A stretch of DNA of 64,000 nt from UPXZ01 sp049840795 (GTDB taxonomy: Bacteria; Bacteroidota; Bacteroidia; Bacteroidales; Paludibacteraceae). Positions 19,871-28,990 of the stretch are shown piece by piece; within the stretch, counting starts at the first letter, position 1, and each line of letters opens with the position of its first letter. The position numbers and the translations under genes were made by a program. The DNA lies in NCBI GenBank assembly GCA_049840795.1, contig JASGJK010000005.1, positions 1 to 64,000 of the forward strand, read 5' to 3'. The notes under the pieces were generated by a model. It searched no databases. It was given only the letters and a program-made list of their open reading frames with translations, and was not told the DNA's origin.

Positions 19871-21073
19871 ATGAAAAGACTAAAATCTATTTTGTGGCTT
19901 TGCGCAATATCAAGCGCAACATTGGTTGGGCAATTAAAAGTAGCCAACAATGGAAATGTAGGCATTCAATTAGGAACAACTACACCCTTATCTTCATTAA
20001 GCATCGGAGACGTTGGAGACGTAAATACAAAACTAAAAGTAGTAGGAAACACAAACGGAATAGTATCCAAAAGAGATGGAGAACCCGACTATAGTTGGAC
20101 ATATAGTATTTTAGGACATTCCGAGCTCCACTCTTTAGCCGCAGTAGGAGTTCGAGGTCAAGCATTCAGTTATTCTCCTCAAAATCAAGGAAAAAGTTGG
20201 GGAGTTTTTGGATTAGCAGGAAACTCAACTACTGGTTGGAATTATGGAGTACTAGGCACTTTATACGGTAGCCAAAACGGAGCCGGCGTTGTTGGAACTA
20301 CAAGCGACCAAGGACCTTATATCGATGCAATATATGCCGGGTATTTTGTTGGTAATGTAAAAATTACCGGTCTTGTCAACGGTACTCTTGTTGGAAATTC
20401 AGACAAAAGATATAAAACTAATATTTGAAGAAATGGACTCAAAGAATACAATAATAAATTTGCAGCAAATGCGTCCAATTGAATATAATCTATGTCAAAT
20501 TTATTTAAACTTCCAAAGGAGACACAGCAAAAACAAGACAAACACTCTACGATGAAAGTTCTCAACTCTTTCAAAAGAAACATTTTGGACTTATTGCTCA
20601 AGATTTACAAAAGATTTATCCTGACTTGGTATATGAAGACGCAAATGGATATTTAAGTGTGGACTATATTGGGATTATCCCTCTTTTGATACAATCTATC
20701 AAAGAACTTAAAGCCGAACTTGATGCATTATCATCCGGAACAAATGTAAAACAAAACACACCTACAAATATAACGAATAATTCTTCTAATGTATCAATTG
20801 ATGAAACTTCCCTTGCCACTCTCTACCAAAACACACCTAATCCTTTCACTCAATCTACCCAAATAAAATACTACCTTCCAAAAACTGTAAATAAGGCTCT
20901 ACTTTGTATTTATGATTTACAAGGTAAACAGCTAAAACAAATTATGATTACAGAAAGAGGAGAAGGCATTCAAACAATAAACGGATCGGAATTTTTCTGC
21001 CGGAATCTATCTCTATGGACTTATTGCGGATGGGCAACAAGTGGATGTAAAACGAATGGTATTAACAGAGTAA
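19871..21073 (+). CDS. Secreted protein with S74-type intramolecular chaperone domain and T9SS tail (frameshifted)
   Basis: Signal peptide at residues 1-20, then a Gly-rich repetitive body (GNVGIQLGTTTP, GVRGQAFSY, YGVLGTLYG, GAGVVGTTS) as in phage-tail-like or trimeric surface proteins. SDKRYKTNI marks the start of an endosialidase-type (peptidase S74) chaperone domain, continued by LQQMRPIEYN, HFGLIAQDLQKIYPDLV and DYIGIIPLLIQSIKEL. The end (LYQNTPNPFTQSTQIKYYL ... SAGIYLYGLIADGQQ) is a T9SS type A sorting domain. The frame changes between 20428 and 20626 (at least twice) and once near 21000, where correction gives the tail and a stop at 21071-21073. Such chaperone domains usually trimerise and may cut themselves off. 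Binding partner unknown. Confidence 0.72.
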
Positions 21074-21086
21074 AAAAATTACGGAT

Positions 21087-21707
21087 ATGAAAAGATTTAA
21101 ACTAATAATTATTTCTTTTGCTATAATTTCCATAGGAATTCATAGTCAAAACACAGGAAAGAAATGGGGATATTTATTACAAATAGTAAACAATGATTAT
21201 ATCCCTCAAATTGATAATACTGACAGTTTTGGATATATAACCTTACATACAGGAATAGCCGATTATGATGCAATATTTGCAAGATATAAAATTACTGAAT
21301 TTTACCAATATTTACCTTCATCAGACATAGAATGGATGCGTCAGACTTATTTTCTAGTTTGTGATTCTGGTCAGGTAGAATTAGGAAACGAATTAAATGC
21401 GAAATACTCTGATGTAATTCCACATATTGAGATTTTTTATTTAACTCCGGATTTAACAGGAGAACCTAAAGTTAAGATTGAAAGTGAACACAGTATTCTC
21501 GTTCAATCAAATGGAATAATAAATTTAACTGGATATTCAGGGCTATCAAAAAGAATATATTTATATAATCAAAAAGGAGAATTATTATATTCTAAAAAAA
21601 CGAGCAGTGATATTATATATAGTAAAAAACTATTTTCCAAAGGAATTATATTGTATCAGATTATCATCAATAATATTAGGAAATCAGGAATGACAATTGT
21701 TTTATAA
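21087..21707 (+). CDS. Secreted protein with a domain shared with the adjacent protease, T9SS-like tail
   Basis: 206 residues, with signal peptide 1-21 (ending HSQ). Residues about 25-125 align well with the pre-catalytic region of the next protein: YKITEFYQYLPSS here against YRIKQFYQAFPTA there, then YFLVCDSG against YYVECQNE, and IPHIEIFYLTP against IPEIDILCTPQ. Residues about 140-206 (GLSKRIYLYNQKGELLYSKK ... KGIILYQIII) resemble a T9SS type A sorting domain. There is no catalytic domain. It may act as a stand-alone propeptide-like inhibitor or folding helper of the protease, or it may be a partial duplicate. It lies 13 bp after the previous gene and 11 bp before the protease gene, so all three are likely one operon. 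Confidence 0.65.
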   Translation: MKRFKLIIISFAIISIGIHSQNTGKKWGYLLQIVNNDYIPQIDNTDSFGYITLHTGIADYDAIFARYKITEFYQYLPSSDIEWMRQTYFLVCDSGQVELGNELNAKYSDVIPHIEIFYLTPDLTGEPKVKIESEHSILVQSNGIINLTGYSGLSKRIYLYNQKGELLYSKKTSSDIIYSKKLFSKGIILYQIIINNIRKSGMTIVL

Positions 21708-21718
21708 AATATAAAAAT

Positions 21719-23245
21719 ATGAATAAATTTATTGTATTATTAATAACTATGTTTTTCTTTATGAATTTATTGTCTCAAGAATTAAACTATTATTATGTTC
21801 GGATTACTAATAAAGATATTGTACCAATAACTATAGCTATAGATTCGAAAACAAAAATCCTTAAATTAAAATCTAGAAATGACAAACTTAATAAAATGTT
21901 AGAAAAATATCGTATCAAACAATTTTATCAAGCTTTTCCAACTGCTCCAACTTCTTCATTACAAGAAATATATTATGTCGAATGTCAAAATGAAGAATTT
22001 AAGAAGGAAATGAATGAAAACTTTCCCTCTGAAATACCTGAAATTGATATACTATGCACTCCACAAACGACGGGAATCTATGTCCCTAATGATTATAGTT
22101 TAGCAATGACACAATCTAATTTGGATCTGATTAACGCAAAAGAAGCTTGGGATTATGTATATGGTTTACCAAAAATACCATTAGCTGTCACAGATACTTA
22201 TTTTGAATTAGATCACGAAGATTTAATTAATCAGGTATCAATATTTGGTGGTAGTAACAGTAATAATTCAAACAATCACGGAACAGCGGTAGCAGGACTA
22301 TTAAGTACACTTACTGATAATAATTTGGGACTTGCCGGATTAGGTCTGAATTCTAAAATATATGCTTCAACGAATTGGGCATCAGATAATGAAGTATTAA
22401 GACTCGCTCAAGCAGGCTATCGAGTTATTAATTGTAGTTGGATTAATAACTGTACATATTCTTCATCTCAAGCAGAATTATATGATGTAATAAAAAATGT
22501 ATATAATTGTGTAGTCGTTTTCGGTGCAGGCAATGGAACTAATCATTGTGGCAGTCTGACTGCAAAAGTTTACCCTGCATCATATTCTTCTGTACTTTCT
22601 GTGACCTCTGTAGGACATAAATTTCCTATCGGATATTTAGACCCTTCATACAATAATATTAAATGGGAATGGGAAGATTGTCACGAAGAAGTTGTAGGCG
22701 ACCCAAATACTGCCCATCACCACAATGAGGAAGTAGACATATGCGCTCCTGGTTATTGCGTACCAACTACATATGCAACTAGTATGAATTCCGGAAAATA
22801 TGGAAATAGTTGGGGGACCTCCTTTGCAGCACCCCAAGTTGCTGCTACTGTGGGATTGGTATTGTCTGTAAACCCATGCCTAACAGCAACTCAAGCTATG
22901 AATATTGTTGTTAATTCATCCGATACTTCCATCTATTCAATTCCAGAAAACGTCGCTTATATAGGAAAATTAGGACACGGAAGATTAGATGTCAAGGCAG
23001 CAGTGCAATTAGCAGTGCAATCTGCAACCATCGTATTTTCCGAGCCTATTAACTTTACTGGAGTACAAACAATAGTATCAAATTACGCAATAAGAGCTAT
23101 AAACCAACCAATTACGATTTCTCCTGGTGCAAATATAACATTTAAAACACGTAGGGAGGTAGAACTTAATTCTGGTTTTGAGGTGAAAAATGGAGCTATT
23201 TTTGAAATAAACGTTGATCCAAACAATCCTATCGTCTGTCAATAA
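21719..23245 (+). CDS. Secreted subtilisin-like (S8) serine protease with C-terminal coathanger-type domain
   Basis: 508 residues, with signal peptide 1-19. Residues about 25-115 are a propeptide-like region shared with the upstream protein. The catalytic domain spans about 125-430, with Asp159 (AVTDTYFELDHEDL), His187 (NNHGTAVAGLL), oxyanion Asn272 (GAGNGTNH) and Ser368 (GNSWGTSFAAPQVA). Asp159 is followed by TY rather than the usual SG/TG, a small deviation. The last 70 residues (ITISPGANITFKTRREVELNSGFEVKNGAIFEIN) resemble the 3-coathanger-stack C-terminal domain found on secreted Bacteroidota proteins, so T9SS export is plausible. Several cysteines suggest disulfides. Substrate unknown. 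Confidence 0.85.
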   Translation: MNKFIVLLITMFFFMNLLSQELNYYYVRITNKDIVPITIAIDSKTKILKLKSRNDKLNKMLEKYRIKQFYQAFPTAPTSSLQEIYYVECQNEEFKKEMNENFPSEIPEIDILCTPQTTGIYVPNDYSLAMTQSNLDLINAKEAWDYVYGLPKIPLAVTDTYFELDHEDLINQVSIFGGSNSNNSNNHGTAVAGLLSTLTDNNLGLAGLGLNSKIYASTNWASDNEVLRLAQAGYRVINCSWINNCTYSSSQAELYDVIKNVYNCVVVFGAGNGTNHCGSLTAKVYPASYSSVLSVTSVGHKFPIGYLDPSYNNIKWEWEDCHEEVVGDPNTAHHHNEEVDICAPGYCVPTTYATSMNSGKYGNSWGTSFAAPQVAATVGLVLSVNPCLTATQAMNIVVNSSDTSIYSIPENVAYIGKLGHGRLDVKAAVQLAVQSATIVFSEPINFTGVQTIVSNYAIRAINQPITISPGANITFKTRREVELNSGFEVKNGAIFEINVDPNNPIVCQ

Positions 23246-23332
23246 TATTTTTTATGAATATAACACGAGTTCGATATAAAATCTAAATTAACACCGTACT
23301 ACTAACAGGTATGCAGGATAAATGAACTGGTT

Positions 23333-23460
23333 GGGTGTGAAACAATGTTCGACGAAGTCAATTGTAATCACACCCTTCTGTACTATAAGGATTTATAATC
23401 CGTTATCAAATAAATTCCATATATTTACTGTGGAAATTTATTGTCGGATTAAAAATCTCC
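23333..23460. repeat. Cluster of hairpins, probable REP-like palindromic element
   Basis: Three structures lie in this noncoding stretch. A hairpin has arms 23333-23340 and 23368-23375 (GGGTGTGA / TCACACCC) with inner pairing ACAAT / ATTGT. Next, 23388-23402 and 23445-23460 pair as an outer stem (GGATTTATAATCCG with CGGATTAAAAATCTCC, imperfect). Inside it 23409-23419 pairs with 23431-23442 (one bulge). GGATT...AATCC hairpins of this kind resemble REP-like repeats. The remaining part of the 23246-23780 gap has no supported gene; a 93-codon open frame on the minus strand looks non-coding. Confidence 0.5.
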
Positions 23461-23780
23461 ATAATACAAGAACTTGAATTACAAATCCCGGCAACCAGTG
23501 GTATGATACTCAGTATTTCGCTTAAAAGTGAAGCCCTGAATATATAAGAAACTGCGTTAGTGGTGTCTTCTTTTATTTTAAGCCAAATAAAAACATCAAA
23601 GCTACGCTCCTCAATCTTCCTTTTGTACCCGAAGGGAGAAGGGTTAGAAAACCGGCAAATCACTCTTTTCTTATTCAGACAAAACATCCGTCTGTTTAAG
23701 TAAGAGTGATCTGGATAGAATATTTATGCCGACTTGCGGCAACAAACACATTTAATTGAATGGCTAAATATTTTGTTCTA

Positions 23781-26474
23781 TTATTTTAGTTCTGTCTTTT
23801 CAGATGTTTGTTGTATCAGTTTGTTGGCTTCTGATTGCGCGTCACTGTTTAATTTATCCGCTTTCTTTTGGGCTTGTTTTACCAACTCATCCGCACCTTT
23901 TTTGGCAACGGCTTTAGCTATGGGATTCGAGGCTTTTTCTATTAACGCGTCGCCTTGTTTTTGTGCTTCCTGTACCAATTTGTCTCCTGCCGACTTTGCT
24001 TCCGATAACAATTTATCGGCTCTTGCCTGCGCCTCTTTGATTGCTTGCACTTTTTTCGCGTTCACTTCGTCTATGGCTTTGGCTTTGGTATCGTTCACTT
24101 TATTCAATAAATCGGCTTTTTTCTCATCCATCAGATTTTTCACCGTGTTAGCCAGGTCGAGCTGTACTTTTGGTTTGGCAAATGTTCCACCTATTTTGAA
24201 ACCAAGATTCTGTACACCACCCAAATTAAGTTTTTCGGGCAATTTTACCGTGCCGGTATATGCGATGCTTTGATCCAGTCCGGTACTCCCACCCAAGTTC
24301 ATCTGCACATCTCCTATTTTTACATTAAATGGTTTGGTATTTATTTTACCGTCTTTAATTTCAAACATAAGCGCAATGTCTTTCAGAGCCATATTTGCCA
24401 AATCGTTATATTTCAGTGAGCTGGCTAAGGCTGTCAATGCTTTTACGTTTTTGACCGATACCGATTTGGTATTGAGTGAACCTCCCCCAAGAATTGATGA
24501 CATTACAGGCATCATATTGTTTTGCAACAGAGTGTTCAACTTAAAATTGGTACTGAATGTCCCGATGGCTTGCTCAAATACCGGAGCTAATTTCTTGAAT
24601 GTTTCTACCTGCTTAAATACTTCCGAAAACGAAATATCGGTCAAATTCAAGTCCATATCTACCGATGGTTTTGACGGATTAGCTGTACTGTACATCCCTG
24701 TCAACGACATTTTACCTCCGAATCCCTCGGTGCTCAGTTTATTTATTTTCAGGTTTCCGTCCGCTAAGTGCAATACTCCTGTGGCATTGGTAAAATTCAT
24801 TTTATCAAATATCAACTTTTTGAAGTTTCCGTTCAGCGATAAGTTCAAATTTTTGGGCAACGTAATCACCTGTAGCGAGGAGGTATCCTCTTTTGATTCG
24901 GCATCCGTCATAAAGTCGTTAAAATTCAAATAAGTAGAATTGACAGAAAAATCGCCTTGAAGTGTCTTGTCTTTCAGTGCGTAAGCTACATAGTTTTCTA
25001 CTTTGCCATTAGCCGACAGGTCGTTTTGTCCAATTTTCATCAGCAGATTGGTAAGATTTAAATACCGGTTGTTAAACAATAAATTAGCATTGCTGATAGC
25101 TACATCCTGCTTCATCTCTTTCATTTTCACGATCATATTTTTTACATTAACCGTCCCGCCAAATGTAAATTTATCGTATTGGTTATTGTCCACGTACGAC
25201 ATCTTGCCGGCTGCACTCACATTCATATCCAACAAACCGTTCAGGTCTGTCCCTTTTTCGAGTGGATATACCTCTTTTACCATACCGAGATTAAGTTTTC
25301 CGGCTGTCTTGAGTACAAAATTAGGGTCTGAAACAGGGTTGGTTACGTGTAAACTTCCCGAAAAAGGATTACCACCCATATTGAACGAGAAAGTAGGAAC
25401 GTCCACTACGGTAGCGTCTAAATTGCCGCCGGGACTTGTGATACGTGTAGCGATATTGATGTGTTGTACCGATTTGGGTAAATCGGGATATTGAAACCAA
25501 GCATCTGCCACATTTAATTTGAGATCAAATGCCGGATAGGTTTCGTCCACCATCTTTCCTTTTACAAATCCATTCAGTTCTACTTTTCCTCCTGTTTTTA
25601 TGTCGGCAAATGAGTTGGCGTAAATAGCGGGAATCAACGACAAGATAGATTTAAAATCGACTTTATCCGTATTGAGTTTCAAATCCATATCCATTCCGTT
25701 GTCGAGCATTTGTACCCAACCATTCACCGAGAATGGAATTTCATTGATTTTTACGGCATTATTTGCCAATGTGTAAATACTTTTATTGAAATCAGCCTTA
25801 ATATCAGCATCTAATTTTATGGTGAGTTTATTGGCATATTTCAGATTGCCACTCCAAAAGTCTAACGAATCAATCGCGGTTCGGGTAGAAAGCAATGTAC
25901 TGTCGGCTGTCAAATCGCCCGACAAGTTATGAGTTAGGTTTTTGATACGCAACGCCATACCGCCCTGTTCATCAACATATTGAATATCGGCATTATTAAT
26001 GGAAAAGTTCTTTAATTTGAGTGCAAATTTTGAAGCGGTGGTATCTTCTTTTGCCGTAGAATCGGATTTCATAATATCCCAGTTAGTGCGTCCGTCTTTC
26101 AGCACGTGAGCAAACACCTTGATATCGTTTATTTCTACGTTTTTGACTTCGTATCCCGAATCCGAAAATAAACTTTTTAGATTGACAACCAAGTTAATAT
26201 CTTTTCCTTGTACCAATGTATCTTTACTAAAATCACCCAACCCAATCACTTTTAGTTCTCTCAGGCTTATAGACGCATTTGGAAAGTTTCGAAATAAACT
26301 CACTTTAAGCGTTTTGAAATCGATTTTCGCATTGAGTTGTTTATTCAACTCTTTTTTTGCCACCTCCATTATTTTACCTTTAAACAGAACCGGAGTTATT
26401 GCCATTGCAACAAGAACAAACAAAATTACCGAAAACACAATAGCGAGTGGTTTTCTACTTTTTTTAGCCGCCAT
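23781..26474 (-). CDS. AsmA-like family protein with C-terminal coiled coil
   Basis: 897 residues. One N-terminal membrane helix (about 10-30, PLAIVFSVILFVLVAMAITPVLF) is followed by a long beta-rich periplasmic region with AsmA features: INNADIQYVDEQGGMALRIKNL, LNGFVKGKMVDETYPAFDLKLNVADAWFQYPDLP and GGTFAKPKVQLDLANTVKNLM. AsmA/TamB-type proteins are thought to bridge the envelope and move phospholipid or affect outer-membrane assembly. The last 110 residues are an Ala/Lys/Glu-rich helix with heptad character (KEAQARADKLLSEAKSAGDKLVQEAQ), unusual in length. It is monocistronic. On the minus strand TAATTTTG (26547-26554) with TTTG (26577-26580) is a candidate promoter. Confidence 0.83.
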   Translation of the reverse strand: MAAKKSRKPLAIVFSVILFVLVAMAITPVLFKGKIMEVAKKELNKQLNAKIDFKTLKVSLFRNFPNASISLRELKVIGLGDFSKDTLVQGKDINLVVNLKSLFSDSGYEVKNVEINDIKVFAHVLKDGRTNWDIMKSDSTAKEDTTASKFALKLKNFSINNADIQYVDEQGGMALRIKNLTHNLSGDLTADSTLLSTRTAIDSLDFWSGNLKYANKLTIKLDADIKADFNKSIYTLANNAVKINEIPFSVNGWVQMLDNGMDMDLKLNTDKVDFKSILSLIPAIYANSFADIKTGGKVELNGFVKGKMVDETYPAFDLKLNVADAWFQYPDLPKSVQHINIATRITSPGGNLDATVVDVPTFSFNMGGNPFSGSLHVTNPVSDPNFVLKTAGKLNLGMVKEVYPLEKGTDLNGLLDMNVSAAGKMSYVDNNQYDKFTFGGTVNVKNMIVKMKEMKQDVAISNANLLFNNRYLNLTNLLMKIGQNDLSANGKVENYVAYALKDKTLQGDFSVNSTYLNFNDFMTDAESKEDTSSLQVITLPKNLNLSLNGNFKKLIFDKMNFTNATGVLHLADGNLKINKLSTEGFGGKMSLTGMYSTANPSKPSVDMDLNLTDISFSEVFKQVETFKKLAPVFEQAIGTFSTNFKLNTLLQNNMMPVMSSILGGGSLNTKSVSVKNVKALTALASSLKYNDLANMALKDIALMFEIKDGKINTKPFNVKIGDVQMNLGGSTGLDQSIAYTGTVKLPEKLNLGGVQNLGFKIGGTFAKPKVQLDLANTVKNLMDEKKADLLNKVNDTKAKAIDEVNAKKVQAIKEAQARADKLLSEAKSAGDKLVQEAQKQGDALIEKASNPIAKAVAKKGADELVKQAQKKADKLNSDAQSEANKLIQQTSEKTELK

Positions 26475-26838
26475 AATATAATTAATAGTGAATAGTGAAT
26501 ATATAAAATATGTATGTTTGATGGAAAAATCTTTCTATTGAACATTCAAAATTAAGCATAAAATTTTTATTTCCAACAAATCTTGACATGGAATATCAAA
26601 AATCTTACCAAAATAACATGGGGATTCATTTTATATTGAATTTTCATTATGAATAGTTATTGAATTTCTGATGATAAATGTGTACATTTGCGAAAATATT
26701 CTTCAAAAAAATATAAAAAACAACAACGACGCACTAAAAAACAACTGTTATCCACTTATAACGATAATTTATGTTGCCATATCCTATTACAAATAAAAAA
26801 CTTAACGATAGAGTTATCTTAAACTTGACAAAAAATAA
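26475..26838. promoter_or_regulatory. Intergenic region with divergent promoters
   Basis: This 364-bp gap separates divergent genes. Candidate -7 boxes are TAATTTTG on the minus strand (26547-26554, for the AsmA-like gene, with TTTG 22 nt upstream) and TACATTTG on the plus strand (26683-26690, about 150 nt before the acyltransferase). A short AATAGTG direct repeat lies near 26483-26497. No gene or RNA structure was recognised in the long plus-strand leader. Confidence 0.45.
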
Positions 26839-27978
26839 ATGAGTAATAATTATGACAAAAAGTGTTTTTTTTTCGATACTAAAAGCCATTACATCATTCT
26901 TGACGGTCTGCGTGGCGTAGCAGCTATCATCGTTATCCTTTTCCATGTGTTCGAGATATTTTCGGGTGGAAACCACCACATACAAATTATCAATCACGGT
27001 TATCTTGCCGTCGATTTCTTTTTTGTGCTCTCCGGATTTGTTATAGGATACGCTTATGACGATAGATGGGGCAATATGACATTAAAAGGTTTTTTCACCC
27101 GAAGGCTGATACGGCTTCATCCAATGATTATTCTTGCCATGGTGATAGGCGCTATGACGTTTTACCTTAGCGCCTCCCCTACGCTATTCCACGGCATCAG
27201 CCAAGTTCCGGTATGGAAGTTACTGCTTGTAATGGTGATCGGTTTTACATTATTTCCAGTACGGGGCTCACTCGAAATCAGAGGCTGGGGTGAAATGCAC
27301 CCGTTGAATGGTCCGGCGTGGTCGCTTTTTTATGAGTATGTGGGTAACATTTTGTATGCGCTTATTATCCGAAAACTTTCAAATAAAGCGCTGGCTTTTC
27401 TTGTTTTCTTGGCAGGATTGGCGACCGTTCATTTAGCCGTTTTCAGCACAAACGGAGATGTTATCGGCGGTTGGTCATTAGAACCTGCACAAATTAAAGT
27501 GGGATTGTCACGTTTGCTTTATCCGTTTTTTGCAGGATTATTGCTTTCACGCATAGCCAAACCAGGAAAAATCAACTACGCTTTTTTATGGTGTAGCCTA
27601 TTGGTTATCCTTATCCTTGCGTTTCCAAGAGTTGGAGACACCAATCATAACTGGCTCAATGGCATTTACGATTCCGTAGCTATTTTGTTTCTTTTCCCGT
27701 TAATCGTTTATATTGGAGCAAGCGGACATATCGCCGGCAAAACAGGAGAAAAGATTTGCCGTTTCTTGGGAGACATCTCATATCCGGTGTACATTATACA
27801 TTATCCGCTAATATACATCTACTCTTCGTGGGTAGTAGATAACAAAATAGGTCTAACACGGGCTGTTCCGGTAGGTATATTGTTGTTGCTTGTTTGTGTT
27901 GCCATAGCTTATGGCAGCTTAAAACTTTACGATATTCCGGTCAGGAAATGGCTGGCTATGAAATTTATAACCAAATGA
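26839..27978 (+). CDS. Acyltransferase family 3 (OafA/YrhL-like) membrane protein
   Basis: 379-residue integral membrane O-acyltransferase. The N-terminal YIILDGLRGVAAIIVILFHVFE carries the conserved RG...H motif, followed by FFFVLSGFVIGYAYDDRW. MHPLNGPAWSLFYEYVGNILYAL is the second family block. About ten hydrophobic segments are seen. Such proteins transfer acyl groups, often acetyl, from acyl-CoA to extracytoplasmic sugars, lipids or peptidoglycan. The start at 26839 follows AATAA; an internal start is less likely because the family N-terminus follows at residue 18. The next gene follows 8 bp after, suggesting co-transcription. Confidence 0.88.
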   Translation: MSNNYDKKCFFFDTKSHYIILDGLRGVAAIIVILFHVFEIFSGGNHHIQIINHGYLAVDFFFVLSGFVIGYAYDDRWGNMTLKGFFTRRLIRLHPMIILAMVIGAMTFYLSASPTLFHGISQVPVWKLLLVMVIGFTLFPVRGSLEIRGWGEMHPLNGPAWSLFYEYVGNILYALIIRKLSNKALAFLVFLAGLATVHLAVFSTNGDVIGGWSLEPAQIKVGLSRLLYPFFAGLLLSRIAKPGKINYAFLWCSLLVILILAFPRVGDTNHNWLNGIYDSVAILFLFPLIVYIGASGHIAGKTGEKICRFLGDISYPVYIIHYPLIYIYSSWVVDNKIGLTRAVPVGILLLLVCVAIAYGSLKLYDIPVRKWLAMKFITK

Positions 27979-27986
27979 CATAAAAA

Positions 27987-28904
27987 ATGCACACGCACGA
28001 ACACAATCACTCACACTCTCACTCACATATACACGAACACGAAGCTAAAAATATCAAAGTCGCGTTTTTTCTGAACTTATTTTTCTCGCTGTTCGAAATT
28101 GTAGGAGGCATCATCACCAACAGTGTTGCCATCCTGTCAGATGCCATTCACGATTTAGGCGATAGTATTTCGCTTGGTATGGCGTGGTATTTTCAGCATC
28201 TGTCTAAGAAAAAAAGCGACAAAAAATACACCTACGGCTACAAACGCTTTTCGATTATGGGTGCTTTAATAACATCTATTGTGCTAATAGTAGGGAGCGT
28301 AATTATTTTAAGTGAAGCCGTTCCACGTCTTTTCGATCCGCAAGCGACACATCCTAAAGGGATGATTTTGATGGCAGTAATTGGCATTGTAGTAAATGGC
28401 GCCGCACTTTTTCAACTCAAAAAAGGAGATAGTTTGAATGAAAAAGTAGTCTCGTTACATTTTTTGGAGGATGTATTGGGCTGGGTTGCCGTGCTTGTTG
28501 GCGCCATTGTGATGTATTTCTTCGACATTCCGATTATCGACCCTATCTTATCCATTGCCATTGCCTTGTTTGTATTGAAAAATGTGTATGGAAACCTGAA
28601 AGAAATATCGAGAATTATATTGCAAGGTACCCCGAAGAGTATCGAAACAGAACATCTGAAAACCGACATTTTAAATATTGACGAAAACATTGACAGTATT
28701 CACGATTTTCATTTGTGGACTATTGATGGTACATACAATATTTTAACTATTCACATTGTCCTCAAACAACCTCTGGATTGTAAAAAACAATCGATATTAA
28801 AAGATAAAATCCGTCTTCAACTACAAGGAGATGGGATAGAACATACAACCATTGAGTTCGAGACTTTGGGTGAAACGTGTTGTTTTGAGAATTGTTGTGA
28901 ATAA
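27987..28904 (+). CDS. Cation diffusion facilitator (CzcD/ZitB-type zinc exporter)
   Basis: 305 residues. A His-rich N-terminus (MHTHEHNHSHSHSHIHEHE) can bind metal. Six hydrophobic segments follow. The transport site residues lie in AILSDAIHDLGDSISL and HFLEDVLGWVAVLVGAIV, each giving H/D pairs as in Zn/Cd exporters. A C-terminal cytoplasmic domain (IHDFHLWTIDGTYNILTIHIVL) is the metal-sensing dimer domain. The last residues include CCFENCC, a Cys cluster that may add metal binding and is not typical of the core family. It exports divalent cations against protons. It lies 8 bp after the acyltransferase stop. Confidence 0.93.
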   Translation: MHTHEHNHSHSHSHIHEHEAKNIKVAFFLNLFFSLFEIVGGIITNSVAILSDAIHDLGDSISLGMAWYFQHLSKKKSDKKYTYGYKRFSIMGALITSIVLIVGSVIILSEAVPRLFDPQATHPKGMILMAVIGIVVNGAALFQLKKGDSLNEKVVSLHFLEDVLGWVAVLVGAIVMYFFDIPIIDPILSIAIALFVLKNVYGNLKEISRIILQGTPKSIETEHLKTDILNIDENIDSIHDFHLWTIDGTYNILTIHIVLKQPLDCKKQSILKDKIRLQLQGDGIEHTTIEFETLGETCCFENCCE

Positions 28905-28954
28905 ATTGCCGGTTTTATAGGTAAAGAGTGAAACTTACTACACATATAGATACA

Positions 28955-28986
28955 AAAAGAGCGGCTAAAAAAACAGTCGCTCTTTT
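28955..28986. terminator. Bidirectional terminator between the cation exporter gene and glnS
   Basis: The stem AAAAGAGCG (28955-28963) pairs with CGCTCTTTT (28978-28986), with partial pairing of the loop bases. T runs occur on both strands, and it sits exactly between two convergent genes. Confidence 0.85.
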
Positions 28987-28990
28987 CATT

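Noticed and set aside
23406..23687. 93-codon open frame on the minus strand in the 23.2-23.8 kb gap
   Set aside because: No signal peptide, no family motif, odd composition, and it runs across the nested palindromes; it reads like noncoding repeat DNA.
24334..24933. Long open frames (up to 199 codons) on the plus strand inside the AsmA-like gene
   Set aside because: Antisense to a strongly coding sequence; composition explained by the amphipathic repeats on the other strand.
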